From: UBA4486 sp041984885
GTDB taxonomy: Bacteria; Pseudomonadota; Gammaproteobacteria; Eutrophobiales; Eutrophobiaceae
Direction: 5' to 3'
Assembly: GCA_041984885.1 (NCBI GenBank)
Contig: JBHIXH010000005.1
Coordinates: 31,003 to 95,002 of the forward strand
DNA length: 64,000 nt
Shown: positions 1 through 8,545 of the stretch, piece after piece
Layout: every line of letters starts with the position of its first letter
How positions within the stretch are numbered: position 1 is the first letter of the stretch
Translations under genes and position numbers: made by a program
The notes under the pieces: generated by a model
Seen by the model: only the letters and a program-made list of their open reading frames with translations
Database searches by the model: none
Told to the model about the DNA's origin: nothing

Positions 1-2
1 TT

Positions 3-391
3 ATGACTCACTATCTGTATATCGCCGCCGGTGGCGCCGCCGGAGCAGTACTTCGATACAGTATGTCCGGATTCATGCAGCAGTGGCTGGGACGTGGTTT
101 TCCGTATGGCACATTATTTGTGAATGTGTCCGGTTCAATACTGATTGGTGTTCTGTATGTGTTATTTGTCGAACGATCTGAACTGGACACTTCATTACGT
201 TTAGGGCTGATTGTCGGATTACTGGGCGCGTTTACAACGTTTTCAACGTTCTCTTTTGAAACAATAAATTNNNNNNNNNNAATTTAATCGAGGCCGGCGC
301 CTGGTTTAAAGCCGGAATGAATATTTTTATCAGCGTGCTGCTCTGTGTCGCCGGTTGCTGGACTGGTATGGCAATGACACGTGTACTCTAG
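3..391 (+). CDS. crcB: Fluoride channel CrcB/Fluc, interrupted by an assembly gap
   Basis: Small inner-membrane channel that exports fluoride. The N-terminal part has the family's GxxGAxxRY opening (residues 10–19), several hydrophobic helices and the TTFSTFSFET signature just before the gap at 271–280. After the gap the reading resumes as NLIEAGAWF and a last hydrophobic helix, ending at a TAG at 389–391. The 10 Ns put the halves out of frame, but the flanks share AATT; collapsing that overlap restores an in-frame protein of about 125 residues, the normal family size. The gene is therefore probably intact in the organism. Its upstream control region lies outside the window, so a fluoride riboswitch cannot be judged. 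Confidence 0.9.
271..280. other. Assembly gap (10 N) inside crcB
   Basis: Ten Ns flanked by ...ATAAATT and AATTTAATC. The repeated AATT suggests two contig ends that actually overlap by four bases, and joining them keeps crcB in frame. The gap is probably a fixed-length placeholder. Confidence 0.8.
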
Positions 392-414
392 TTTTTCTTT
401 ATCAGGGTTTATTA

Positions 415-1683
415 ATGCTTGATCCCCATCTAATCAGAAACCAACTTGATGACGTCGTTGCTGCGTTGGGTAAACGTGGTGTGCAACTTGACGTCAGTAA
501 AATCAGTCAGCTCGAAACTCAACGTAAAGACCTGCAAACGAGAACGCAGGAGCTGCAAAATCTACGCAATACCCGCTCGAAAGAGATCGGCAAGGTCAAG
601 GGGCAGGGCGGCGATATCGAGCCGTTACTGAAAGAAGTAGCCACGCTGGGCGATGACCTGAAAACCTCCGAACTCGAGCTGGCCGAATTACAACAGGAAT
701 TGAATTCTTACCTGATGGGCATCCCGAACCTGCCGCACGATTCGGTACCGGCTGGCAACGATGAAAACGATAATCAGGAGCAACGCCGGGTCGGCACCCC
801 GCGCGAATTTGATTTTGACGTTAAGGATCATGTTGCGTTGGGAGAGACCTCCGGGCTGCTGGACTTTGAGGCTGGCACACGTATTACCGGCTCGCGTTTT
901 GTTGTCTTCAGCGGCGCGCTGGCTAGATTACATCGAGCGTTGATTCAGTTCATGCTGGACACGCATACACAGGAACATGGTTACACCGAGATCAATGTGC
1001 CGTATATGGTGAATGCGGACAGTTTGCGAGGAACCGGCCAATTGCCCAAATTCGAGGAAGATTTATTTGCCATCGCAGAACAGGGGTATTACCTGATCCC
1101 GACGGCCGAGGTACCGGTGACGAATATGGCACGGGACCAGATTATTGATGCCGAAGAGTTACCGCTGAAATTTGTATGCCACAGTCCCTGCTTCAGGAGC
1201 GAAGCCGGTTCCTATGGCAAGGACACACGCGGCATGATCCGCCAACATCAGTTTGAAAAAGTCGAACTGGTGCAACTGGTAAGACCGGAAGTGTCTTACG
1301 CTGTGCTGGAAGAATTGACCGGCCATGCTGAAATCATTCTGCAAAAACTCGAATTGCCTTATCGAGTCGTCACGCTGTGCGGTGGTGATCTAGGCTTTTC
1401 CGCTGCAAAGACGTACGACATTGAAGTCTGGCTGCCGGGACAGCAGACATATCGCGAGATTTCATCCTGCAGTAACTTTGAAGCGTTCCAGGCGCGACGG
1501 ATGAAAGCACGCTGGCGTAACCCGGCGACAAACAAACCGGAATTACTGCATTCATTAAACGGGTCTGGACTGGCGGTGGGACGTACCTTGATTGCGGTAA
1601 TGGAGAATTATCAAAATGCAGACGGCAGCATCAGCGTGCCGACTGCATTGAAACCCTACCTGAACGGGCTAGATAAGGTTTAA
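415..1683 (+). CDS. serS: Seryl-tRNA synthetase
   Basis: Charges tRNA-Ser with serine in the cytoplasm. The 422-residue product is close to the usual 425–430. It starts MLDPHLIRNQLDDV, as the family does, so the ATG at 415 is preferred over an upstream ATG at 355 that lies inside the end of crcB; a weak AGGG lies about 7 bases before it. Residues about 30–105 form the long antiparallel coiled-coil arm that grips the tRNA variable arm. Class II motif 2 (FRSEAGSYGKDTRGMIRQHQ) and motif 3 (NGSGLAVGRTLIAVMEN) are intact. It follows crcB by 23 bases and converges on pntB with only four bases between the stops. Confidence 0.97.
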   Translation: MLDPHLIRNQLDDVVAALGKRGVQLDVSKISQLETQRKDLQTRTQELQNLRNTRSKEIGKVKGQGGDIEPLLKEVATLGDDLKTSELELAELQQELNSYLMGIPNLPHDSVPAGNDENDNQEQRRVGTPREFDFDVKDHVALGETSGLLDFEAGTRITGSRFVVFSGALARLHRALIQFMLDTHTQEHGYTEINVPYMVNADSLRGTGQLPKFEEDLFAIAEQGYYLIPTAEVPVTNMARDQIIDAEELPLKFVCHSPCFRSEAGSYGKDTRGMIRQHQFEKVELVQLVRPEVSYAVLEELTGHAEIILQKLELPYRVVTLCGGDLGFSAAKTYDIEVWLPGQQTYREISSCSNFEAFQARRMKARWRNPATNKPELLHSLNGSGLAVGRTLIAVMENYQNADGSISVPTALKPYLNGLDKV

Positions 1684-1687
1684 ATTA

Positions 1688-3091
1688 CTAGGGAAGCGAC
1701 TTGAACACGGCTTCCAGACTGTCTTTTGCATCACCGAACAGCATGCGGGTGTTCTCCTTGAAGAACAGCGGGTTGTCGACACCGGCATAACCACTGGCCA
1801 TGGATCGTTTCAAAACGATCGTCGTCTTGCCCAGCCAGCACTCAAGTACCGGCATGCCGGCAATCGGACTATTAGGATCTTCAAGCGCTGAAGGATTAAC
1901 AATATCGTTTGCACCAATCACGACAGAGACATCGACGTTCGGGAAATCTTCATTGATCTCATCCATCTCGTAGACGATGTCGTACGGTACATGTGCCTCG
2001 GCCAGTAACACGTTCATATGCCCCGGCATACGCCCGGCCACCGGATGAATACCAAAGCGGACATTGACGCCAGCATCGCGCAGATGCTTGGTAATGTCAT
2101 TGACCATGTGCTGGGCCTGGGCGACGGCCATGCCGTAACCGGGCATGATCATGACTTCTTTTGCATTCGCCAGCAGGGTAGCGGTTTCCTCGGCCTCGAT
2201 GGGCGTTACTTCACCCTGTTCACCATCAACCGCCGCCACGGCAGTGCCTGTGCCCGTACCGAAGCCACCGGCGATCACGCTGAGGAAGTGTCGATTCATC
2301 GCTCGACACATAATGTAGGACAGGATCGCACCACTACTGCCGACGAGGGCGCCGACGACGATTAACAGGTCATTCGACAACATAAATCCGGTCGCTGATG
2401 CGGCCCAGCCGGAATAGCTGTTTAACATTGACACCACGACTGGCATGTCAGCACCACCGATCGCCATCACCATGTGAACTCCGAATGCGAGTGCAACCAG
2501 GGTCATCAGCAGCAACGGCAGCGTGCCACCCCCGGTCTCGGCCTGGGTTACGAACAGGTTGCCGAGCCAGATTGCGAGTAGCAGCAGGCCGAGATTTAAC
2601 CAGTGTCTGGCCGGCAATAACAACGGTTTGCCATCGATCTTGCCGCTGAGTTTGCCAAATGCGATGACGGAACCGGAAAACGTGACCGCGCCAATCAGGA
2701 CGCCGACATAGATCTCGATTTCATGAATGACTTTTTCGATGCCAACCAGATGACTCTCGCCCATAAAATTGACATAACCAACGAGTACGGCAGCAAGCCC
2801 GACCAGGCTGTGCAGGATCGCTACCAGTTCCGGCATCTGTGTCATCTCGACTTTTTTCGCAAGGATGAGCCCGACACTGCCGCCGAGTAACATGGCGATA
2901 ATGATCAGGGCGTAGCTGCGATTACCAACGATCTCGGGACCGAGCACGGTAGCAAGTACCGCGATCGTCATGCCGATCATGCCATACATATTACCGCGTC
3001 TTGCGGTCTCCTGGTGGCTGAGCCCACCCAGCGTCAGGATGAAAAGAATCGTCGCGCCGATATAGGAAACAGTAACCAAACCTTGTGTCAT
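1688..3091 (-). CDS. pntB: NAD(P) transhydrogenase subunit beta
   Basis: Membrane subunit of the proton-translocating transhydrogenase, which uses the proton gradient to reduce NADP+ with NADH. At 467 residues it matches the E. coli protein (about 462). The first 270 residues are a run of hydrophobic helices (domain II). The C-terminal half is the NADP(H)-binding domain III, with MPGYGMAVAQAQ and the HPVAGRMPGHMNVLLAEA segment. It lies 12 bases downstream of pntA in the same operon. The tight spacing and shared strand indicate co-transcription. No odd features seen. Confidence 0.97.
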   Translation of the reverse strand: MTQGLVTVSYIGATILFILTLGGLSHQETARRGNMYGMIGMTIAVLATVLGPEIVGNRSYALIIIAMLLGGSVGLILAKKVEMTQMPELVAILHSLVGLAAVLVGYVNFMGESHLVGIEKVIHEIEIYVGVLIGAVTFSGSVIAFGKLSGKIDGKPLLLPARHWLNLGLLLLAIWLGNLFVTQAETGGGTLPLLLMTLVALAFGVHMVMAIGGADMPVVVSMLNSYSGWAASATGFMLSNDLLIVVGALVGSSGAILSYIMCRAMNRHFLSVIAGGFGTGTGTAVAAVDGEQGEVTPIEAEETATLLANAKEVMIMPGYGMAVAQAQHMVNDITKHLRDAGVNVRFGIHPVAGRMPGHMNVLLAEAHVPYDIVYEMDEINEDFPNVDVSVVIGANDIVNPSALEDPNSPIAGMPVLECWLGKTTIVLKRSMASGYAGVDNPLFFKENTRMLFGDAKDSLEAVFKSLP

Positions 3092-3103
3092 TTTCTGTCT
3101 CCT

Positions 3104-4639
3104 TTATTTACGAAACATTTCCAGCATACGGCGCGTGACGGCAAAACCGCCCGCTATGTTAATGCTGGTAATTAATGTGGCGAAAAATGCGATGGCAACG
3201 AGTATGAAACCATCGGACGATATTTGAATTAACGCACCGATAATGATGATACTGCTGACTGCATTCGTCACACTCATCAATGGTGTATGCAATGATGGCG
3301 TCACGTTCCAGATCACCATGTAGCCGACAAAGCAGGCGAGGACGAATACGGTAAAATGTTGCAGGAACGAATCCGGGGCGCCGGAACCGATGACATAAAA
3401 AATACCCGCACCGGCCAACATCAATAACATCGACTTCACTGCGGGAGGCAGTAAAGGTTTTTTGGTTTTCGGTGCTGCAACTGGTGCGCTTTCTTTCGGC
3501 CTGGCCGGGGCCGCCGAGAGTTTGGGGGGCGGAGGTGGCCAGGTGATTTCACCGGCCTTGATCACAGTCGTACCCCGGATGACTTCATCTTCCATGTTGA
3601 TGTTGATGTTGCCGTCTTTCTCCGGCGTCAGATCTGTTAACAGGTGACGAAGGTTCGTTGAATACAACTGGCTGGACTGCGTCGGCAGGCGACTCGGCAG
3701 ATCGGTATAACCAATCAGTGTCACACCGTGTTTTTCCACGACCTGGCCTTTCTCTGTTAACTTGCAGTTGCCGCCTTGTTCTGCCGCCAGGTCCACAATG
3801 ACACTGCCGGCCTTCATCGACTTGACCATGTCTTCCGTGATTAACTCCGGTGCCGGTTTACCGGGGATCAAGGCGGTGGTGATGATAATGTCGACATCTT
3901 TTGCCTGTTCGGCAAACAGCGCCATCTCTGCCTTGATGAATTCTTCGCTCATTACTTTCGCGTAACCGCCTTCACCGGAACCTTCTTCTTCAAAGTCCAG
4001 TTCGAGAAATTCAGCGCCCATACTCTCGACTTGCTCCTTGACCTCAGGACGCGTATCGAAGGCGCGGACAATTGCACCCAGGCTGTTCGCCGTACCAATC
4101 GCGGCCAGACCGGCAACGCCGGCACCGATGACCATGACTTTGGCCGGTGGAATCTTCCCGGCGGCGGTGACTTGGCCGGTAAAGAAACGACCAAAATGTT
4201 GTGAGGCCTCAATGACTGCCCGGTAACCGGCGATATTGGCCATGGAACTGAGGGCATCGAGTTTTTGCGCGCGGGAGATGCGAGGGACGGAATCCATTGC
4301 CAACACATTGACTTTCTTCGCTGACAACTTCTGCATCAGCGCTTCGTTCTGGGCGGGCCAGATAAAGCTGATCAGTGTCTGGCCTTCATGCAGCTTGTCG
4401 ATTTCGTCTTCCGTCGGGGCGTTCACCCGTAACACGATTTCGGCTGACCAGGCTTCATCGCCGTCGACAACGCTGACATCTGCCGCCGTGTAATCCTGGT
4501 CTGAAAAATTCGCTGCCTGACCGGCACCTGATTCGATACAAAGCTGAAAACCGAGCTTCTGTATTTGCCCTGCAGTATCAGGTGTCAGGGCGACACGTCT
4601 CTCTCCGGGATGCGATTCCCCGGGAACACCAATCTTCAT
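3104..4639 (-). CDS. pntA: NAD(P) transhydrogenase subunit alpha (fused PntAA–PntAB)
   Basis: Binds NAD(H) and gives part of the membrane domain of the transhydrogenase. The start at 4639 (MKIGVPGESHPGERRVALTP) is the family N-terminus, with a GGGGGA ribosome site upstream; the frame stays open further upstream but those residues are not family-like. The 511-residue length equals the E. coli fused form (510). The NAD site GAGVAGLAAIGTANSLGA is seen near the middle. A Pro/Ala-rich linker (PPPPPKLSAAPARPK) precedes four C-terminal membrane helices. Some bacteria split this protein in two; here it is one chain. First gene of the pntA–pntB operon. Confidence 0.96.
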   Translation of the reverse strand: MKIGVPGESHPGERRVALTPDTAGQIQKLGFQLCIESGAGQAANFSDQDYTAADVSVVDGDEAWSAEIVLRVNAPTEDEIDKLHEGQTLISFIWPAQNEALMQKLSAKKVNVLAMDSVPRISRAQKLDALSSMANIAGYRAVIEASQHFGRFFTGQVTAAGKIPPAKVMVIGAGVAGLAAIGTANSLGAIVRAFDTRPEVKEQVESMGAEFLELDFEEEGSGEGGYAKVMSEEFIKAEMALFAEQAKDVDIIITTALIPGKPAPELITEDMVKSMKAGSVIVDLAAEQGGNCKLTEKGQVVEKHGVTLIGYTDLPSRLPTQSSQLYSTNLRHLLTDLTPEKDGNININMEDEVIRGTTVIKAGEITWPPPPPKLSAAPARPKESAPVAAPKTKKPLLPPAVKSMLLMLAGAGIFYVIGSGAPDSFLQHFTVFVLACFVGYMVIWNVTPSLHTPLMSVTNAVSSIIIIGALIQISSDGFILVAIAFFATLITSINIAGGFAVTRRMLEMFRK

Positions 4640-4783
4640 CTGGATTTCCCCCGATTTCTGAAAAGAAATGCACTGGATCTTGTTCTTATACTGACGCCCA
4701 CCACGGCACGTCAGACTGCCGGATGCTAGCATGATTGTCAGGGAGTGTCATACAGGCTGAAACCGGTTTGTCCGAGAGCATAA

Positions 4784-4810
4784 AAAAACCCCGGTTCAAC
4801 CGGGGTTTTT
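4784..4810 (-). terminator. Rho-independent terminator after the BI-1 family gene
   Basis: An 11-bp perfect stem (AAAAACCCCGG / CCGGGGTTTTT) with a TTCAA loop, 22 bases past the stop of the upstream minus-strand gene. It is symmetric and followed by a T-tract on the minus strand. It separates the BI-1 gene from the pntA promoter region. Confidence 0.9.
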
Positions 4811-4832
4811 AGGAAACAAGGGTTAAACGGGG

Positions 4833-5498
4833 TTAATCGTCACCAAATGCTCCGAGTAAATGCAACAGACTCGTGACCAAGTTGTAGATGGCGATATATA
4901 AACCAACCGTGGCCAGCACATAGTTGGTTTCACCCCCGTGTACCATTTCACTGGTCTGATACAGGATGTAACCAGCCATTAACATGATAAACACAGCGGA
5001 AACGGCCAGCGACAGGGCCGGCACCTGGAATATCGCGGCGCCTATACCGGCAACGAAGGCAACCAGAATGCCGGTGAACAGGTAGCCTGCCATAAAGCTG
5101 AAATTTTTACGTGTGGTCAACGCGTAACCGGACAGGCCAAGAAAGATCACACCGGTTCCACCCATTGCTGTCATGACAGTCTGGGCACCGTTCGGCATCG
5201 ACAGGTAATGCGACAGCACCGGGCCAAGGCCAAAACCGAGTAAACCGGTTATCGCAAACGTGACCCAGATACCGGCTGCTGAATTTGCCAATCTTGGCAG
5301 GACAAACCAGAGCAGGCCAAGTGAAACAAGAGAACACACCATGCTGGCCATCAACGGCAAACGCACAGCCATCGCCACACCTGCCATAATCGCACTGAAG
5401 ATCAGTGTCATGGACAGCAACATATATGTATTTTTAATCAGTTTGTTGGTCGCCAGGACCGATTCCGAAGTTTGAGCTACAGCGTATTCGCGACTCAT
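4833..5498 (-). CDS. Bax inhibitor-1 / YccA family membrane protein
   Basis: Integral inner-membrane protein of 221 residues with about seven hydrophobic helices, typical of the BI-1 (UPF0005) family. In E. coli the relative YccA is a substrate and modulator of the FtsH protease. The N-terminus is short and polar (SREYAVAQTSESVLATNK), then helices run to the end. The C-terminal segment ETNYVLATVGLYIAIYNL resembles the conserved last helices of the family. A good ribosome site (GGAGG) precedes the ATG. It stands alone between its own terminator and a 343-base intergenic stretch. The exact role here (FtsH control or a cation leak channel) cannot be decided from sequence. Confidence 0.88.
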   Translation of the reverse strand: MSREYAVAQTSESVLATNKLIKNTYMLLSMTLIFSAIMAGVAMAVRLPLMASMVCSLVSLGLLWFVLPRLANSAAGIWVTFAITGLLGFGLGPVLSHYLSMPNGAQTVMTAMGGTGVIFLGLSGYALTTRKNFSFMAGYLFTGILVAFVAGIGAAIFQVPALSLAVSAVFIMLMAGYILYQTSEMVHGGETNYVLATVGLYIAIYNLVTSLLHLLGAFGDD

Positions 5499-5810
5499 GG
5501 GTCATTAACCTCCAATGGATGAACTGTGTACTAATGTAAGTGCTATGACTTGGAAATTCAAGGAAGATTCCGCCGTCTATGATAAGAAAATGTCATAAAA
5601 AATAGAGAGATATGGAATCTCGATACATTATCGTGGAAAGAATTCCTCATCTCCTCGGCAGAGGGCCGGGGAGAGAGGCTACCGTGGTGCTGTAACTTTG
5701 GCGACATCCCGCCCGGGCCGCTATGCTCACCGAATTTACCTGAGTGATGAAAACCACAGGGACGGTTTATCCGCCCAGAGGCATGAATCCATGCCATCCC
5801 CATCACCATT
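5499..5810. other. Intergenic stretch, no gene seen
   Basis: About 310 bases between the BI-1 gene start and the tRNA-Ser terminator. The proximal part should hold the BI-1 promoter. Inside are a GC-rich inverted segment near 5650–5680 (CTCGGCAGAGGGCCGGGGAGAG) and a small hairpin GGCATG-AATC-CATGCC near 5781. Open frames on both strands lack ribosome sites or family resemblance and are not called. Confidence 0.5.
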
Positions 5811-5833
5811 AAAAAAGGCCCATAATGGGCCTT
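5811..5833 (-). terminator. Terminator of tRNA-Ser
   Basis: Stem AAAGGCCCAT/ATGGGCCTTT with a short loop and six T residues on the minus strand, starting nine bases after the CCA end of tRNA-Ser. Classic intrinsic terminator. Confidence 0.88.
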
Positions 5834-5841
5834 TGTGTATT

Positions 5842-5931
5842 TGGCGGAGGGGGTGGGATTCGAACCCACGAAGGGTGTTAACCCTTGCCGGTTTTCAAGA
5901 CCGGTGCATTCAACCGCTCTGCCACCCCTCC
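5842..5931 (-). tRNA. tRNA-Ser (anticodon UGA)
   Basis: Ninety bases including an encoded CCA. The acceptor stem GGAGGGG pairs with CCCCTCC. The anticodon stem-loop CCGGT-CTTGAAA-ACCGG gives anticodon TGA. A long variable arm, as required for class II serine tRNAs, lies between anticodon and T arms, and the T loop reads GTTCGAATC. It reads UCA and wobble serine codons. It is followed by its own terminator. Confidence 0.97.
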
Positions 5932-6201
5932 GAAATCGTGTTGAAAATAATTTAGTTTAAATTGAATTAAATTTACGCTACTAATCGTAACTCCGTGACT
6001 TATTGCAAATGCTGGTGGCTCTGCCCGGAGGCGGGATGTTACCTGAAAGGTCACGTGCTTGGAAGAAATTGAGTGAAGCATAATTCCTGTTACGGCTATA
6101 TCATCGGTCTTTTTGATCGACGGAATTATTCGATTTCACTAATGTTCCCCCGGGTCTGAGACAGACGTCGCAGTACAGGTCGGAATACACATCAGCCCTG
6201 C

Positions 6202-7131
6202 CTAGAAACTGAAATATAAAACTCCCTTTTTCTTCGCCTCATACATTGCAATATCGGCAAAATGTATGAGTTCGTGCATGTCGTTACCGTGATGAGGATA
6301 GATCGATATTCCGATCGCAACGCTGATTTCAAATAATTTGCCTTTCACAGTGACCGGTTCTTTTATGGTGTTGCCAATTTTTTCGGCTACCTGTTTGGCA
6401 TCATCCGTCGTTTTCGTGTTTGGTAAAATGACGACAAATTCGTCACCACCATAACGCGCTATTGTGTCTGCCTCACGGGCGGAGTTAGCCAGCCTTTTCC
6501 CTATTACAGAAATGATTTCATCACCAGCCGAATGGCCATGATTATCGTTGATTTGTTTAAACCCGTTCATATCCATGAACAGTAATGCGAAGGCCAGATC
6601 ATTACGTTTTGCGCTTATAATCGCCTGCTGCAGGCGGTCATAGAAAAGATTCCGATTCGGCAGTGTTGTCAGTCGATCATACAAGCCGAGTTTCTTCAGG
6701 TTAGTCAGTTGTTTTTTTCGGTGACGTTGCTTCGTGATTTGTTCAAGTGAATAATCAATGGCTGAACGCAAGCTCTCGGGCTTCAGCTCATCTTTTGGCA
6801 AATAATCAATTACACCCAGTTTCATAAGCTCGACTGCAACTTTTTCACTGCCGGCTGCGGTTATGGACAAGATCGGTAGTAACAGATCCAGGTTTTGGTC
6901 TTTCAGACATTGGATGATTTCGATCGCGGTCATGTCCGGCAGATTGAAATCCATTAATATCAAATCAAATTCATTTTCCTTGATCAGTTTCAGGGCCGTC
7001 TCACCATTGTCAGCCACGATTACTTCGTCACACTTGACATTTGCCTTGTCGAGACAGTGCCTGATTAGAAAGACATCGTCAGGGAAATCCTCAATGATCA
7101 GTAAACGGCTGATTGCTAATGGGGTATTCAT
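6202..7131 (-). CDS. PleD-like response regulator with diguanylate cyclase (GGDEF) output
   Basis: 309 residues. A receiver domain (1–125) has the acidic pocket (E15, D18/D19), phospho-acceptor D61 in LMDFNLPD, T91 and K113. The GGDEF domain (about 145–305) has an intact active site at 228–232 (RYGGDEF) and a product-inhibition I-site, RxxD at 219–222, just before it. It should make cyclic di-GMP when phosphorylated, with feedback inhibition. The gene is divergent from the ethylene-receptor-like histidine kinase at 7268, 136 bases away, so I infer that this kinase is its partner. The protein ends soon after the last GGDEF helix, with no further output domain. Confidence 0.93.
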   Translation of the reverse strand: MNTPLAISRLLIIEDFPDDVFLIRHCLDKANVKCDEVIVADNGETALKLIKENEFDLILMDFNLPDMTAIEIIQCLKDQNLDLLLPILSITAAGSEKVAVELMKLGVIDYLPKDELKPESLRSAIDYSLEQITKQRHRKKQLTNLKKLGLYDRLTTLPNRNLFYDRLQQAIISAKRNDLAFALLFMDMNGFKQINDNHGHSAGDEIISVIGKRLANSAREADTIARYGGDEFVVILPNTKTTDDAKQVAEKIGNTIKEPVTVKGKLFEISVAIGISIYPHHGNDMHELIHFADIAMYEAKKKGVLYFSF

Positions 7132-7267
7132 ATATGGTTAAAAGAAAATAATAAACGAAAGCACAGGATCAAATCAGGTTGTTTTTTGACCTTAAATATT
7201 GATACTTAACATAGATAAACAGCCCGTTTGATGCAACTGGAAACATATACAATAAGGAATCCTGAAC

Positions 7268-8494
7268 ATGAAAAACCTAATCTCTCCTGAATTCATGCCT
7301 CACGGTATGTGTTATGCGTGGAAGCCTGAAGTATTATTCCTGAACGTGGTGTCTGATGCGCTTGTTGCCGCGGCCTATCTTTCCATACCATTTGCCTTGC
7401 TGGTATTCATTAAAAAACGGGAAGATCTCGAGTTTTCCTGGATATTTCGCTTGTTTGCCGCCTTCATTTTCTGGTGTGCGATGACACATATTATGGGCAT
7501 CTGGGTTGTCTGGAATCCGGATTATTTTGCACAAGGCATGGTCAAGATGATTACAGCTATTGTCTCCTTGATCACTGCTTTCATGCTTTGGTCATTACTC
7601 CCGAAGGCACTAGCGCTGCCCAGTCCGACTTCAATAAACAGGGTTAATAAGCAATTAAGACATGAAGTAAATGAACGCCAAAATGCGCAGCAGCAACTGG
7701 AAGAGATGAATGCCACGCTGGAGCAACGTGTTCACGAACGCACCTCCGAACTGGAGAAGATCAATGTGAAATTGCAGCTCAGTAACCAGAGCCTCGAAGA
7801 GTTCGCTTATGCAGCGACTCATGATCTAAAAGAACCGTTACGAGGTATCAAGACCCACGCCAGCTATCTGAAAAATCAGTTCGATGGTGATTTTCCTGAA
7901 GAGGCGAAACAAAAAATTGAACGTATCAATGAACTGACTACCCGCATGCAAAACCTGATGAATTCGCTTCTGCTGTATTCGAAATTCGGTAGCGGTGAAA
8001 TGACACTTAACCGGGTGAATACAGGAGAATTGGTTCAGGAGATCAGGGAGACGTTGGAAGTTATGTTATCCGAGAGAAACGCGGAGCTGATTATCGATGA
8101 TAATATGCCGGTTGTGAATGCGGACCGTTCACGGTTGATGACGGTGTTTCAGAACCTTGTTGTGAATGGTTTGAAATTCAATGAAAGCGAAAAGCCGATT
8201 ATTGAGGTAGGCACGGAAACCAGCCGGAAGACATTAAAATCTGTTCCGGAACAGGTGAATGAAGTCGATACGATATTCTATGTACGGGATAACGGTGTCG
8301 GCATTCCGGAACGGCACCATGGGAGAATTTTTCGTATATTTAAGCGTCTTCATGCTGATTCCGAGTACGGGGGCGGTTCCGGTGCCGGATTGACAATTAT
8401 CAAGCACATCATCGAGCGTCACGGTGGATCAATATGGCTGGAATCCGATGGCAAGTCCGGGACGACGTTTTACTTTTCCATCGCAGCTGGCTGA
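7268..8494 (+). CDS. Histidine kinase with ETR1-like ethylene-binding membrane domain
   Basis: 408 residues. Residues about 22–112 form three membrane helices that align without gaps to the plant ethylene receptor ETR1 as I recall it: D30, Y37, P41, I67, C70 and H74 match ETR1 D25, Y32, P36, I62, C65 and H69. The Cys and His (CAMTH) hold the copper cofactor in ETR1. A coiled coil (125–175) leads to a HisKA domain with H185 (THDLKEPLRG), then an ATPase domain with N box (NLVVNGLKF), G1 (DNGVGIP) and a phytochrome-kinase-like FKRLH. The GAF domain of ETR1 is absent. Known bacterial relatives exist in cyanobacteria and Azospirillum. A ribosome site (AAGGA) precedes the ATG. Likely partner: the divergent GGDEF regulator. 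Ligand binding is inferred from residues only. Confidence 0.88.
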   Translation: MKNLISPEFMPHGMCYAWKPEVLFLNVVSDALVAAAYLSIPFALLVFIKKREDLEFSWIFRLFAAFIFWCAMTHIMGIWVVWNPDYFAQGMVKMITAIVSLITAFMLWSLLPKALALPSPTSINRVNKQLRHEVNERQNAQQQLEEMNATLEQRVHERTSELEKINVKLQLSNQSLEEFAYAATHDLKEPLRGIKTHASYLKNQFDGDFPEEAKQKIERINELTTRMQNLMNSLLLYSKFGSGEMTLNRVNTGELVQEIRETLEVMLSERNAELIIDDNMPVVNADRSRLMTVFQNLVVNGLKFNESEKPIIEVGTETSRKTLKSVPEQVNEVDTIFYVRDNGVGIPERHHGRIFRIFKRLHADSEYGGGSGAGLTIIKHIIERHGGSIWLESDGKSGTTFYFSIAAG

Positions 8495-8516
8495 GAATAT
8501 TAACCCTGCATGATAA

Positions 8517-8542
8517 CGATATCATGGCATCACATGATATCG
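8517..8542. terminator. Inverted repeat between convergent genes, possible terminator
   Basis: Nine-bp arms CGATATCAT / ATGATATCG around an eight-base loop, placed between the kinase stop (8494) and the chemoreceptor stop (8546). No clear T-run follows on either strand, so it may be a weak two-way terminator or only a stabilising hairpin. Confidence 0.45.
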
Positions 8543-8545
8543 GAT

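Noticed and set aside
5558..6081. Open frames around tRNA-Ser
   Set aside because: They run through the tRNA and its terminator and have no ribosome site or family match.
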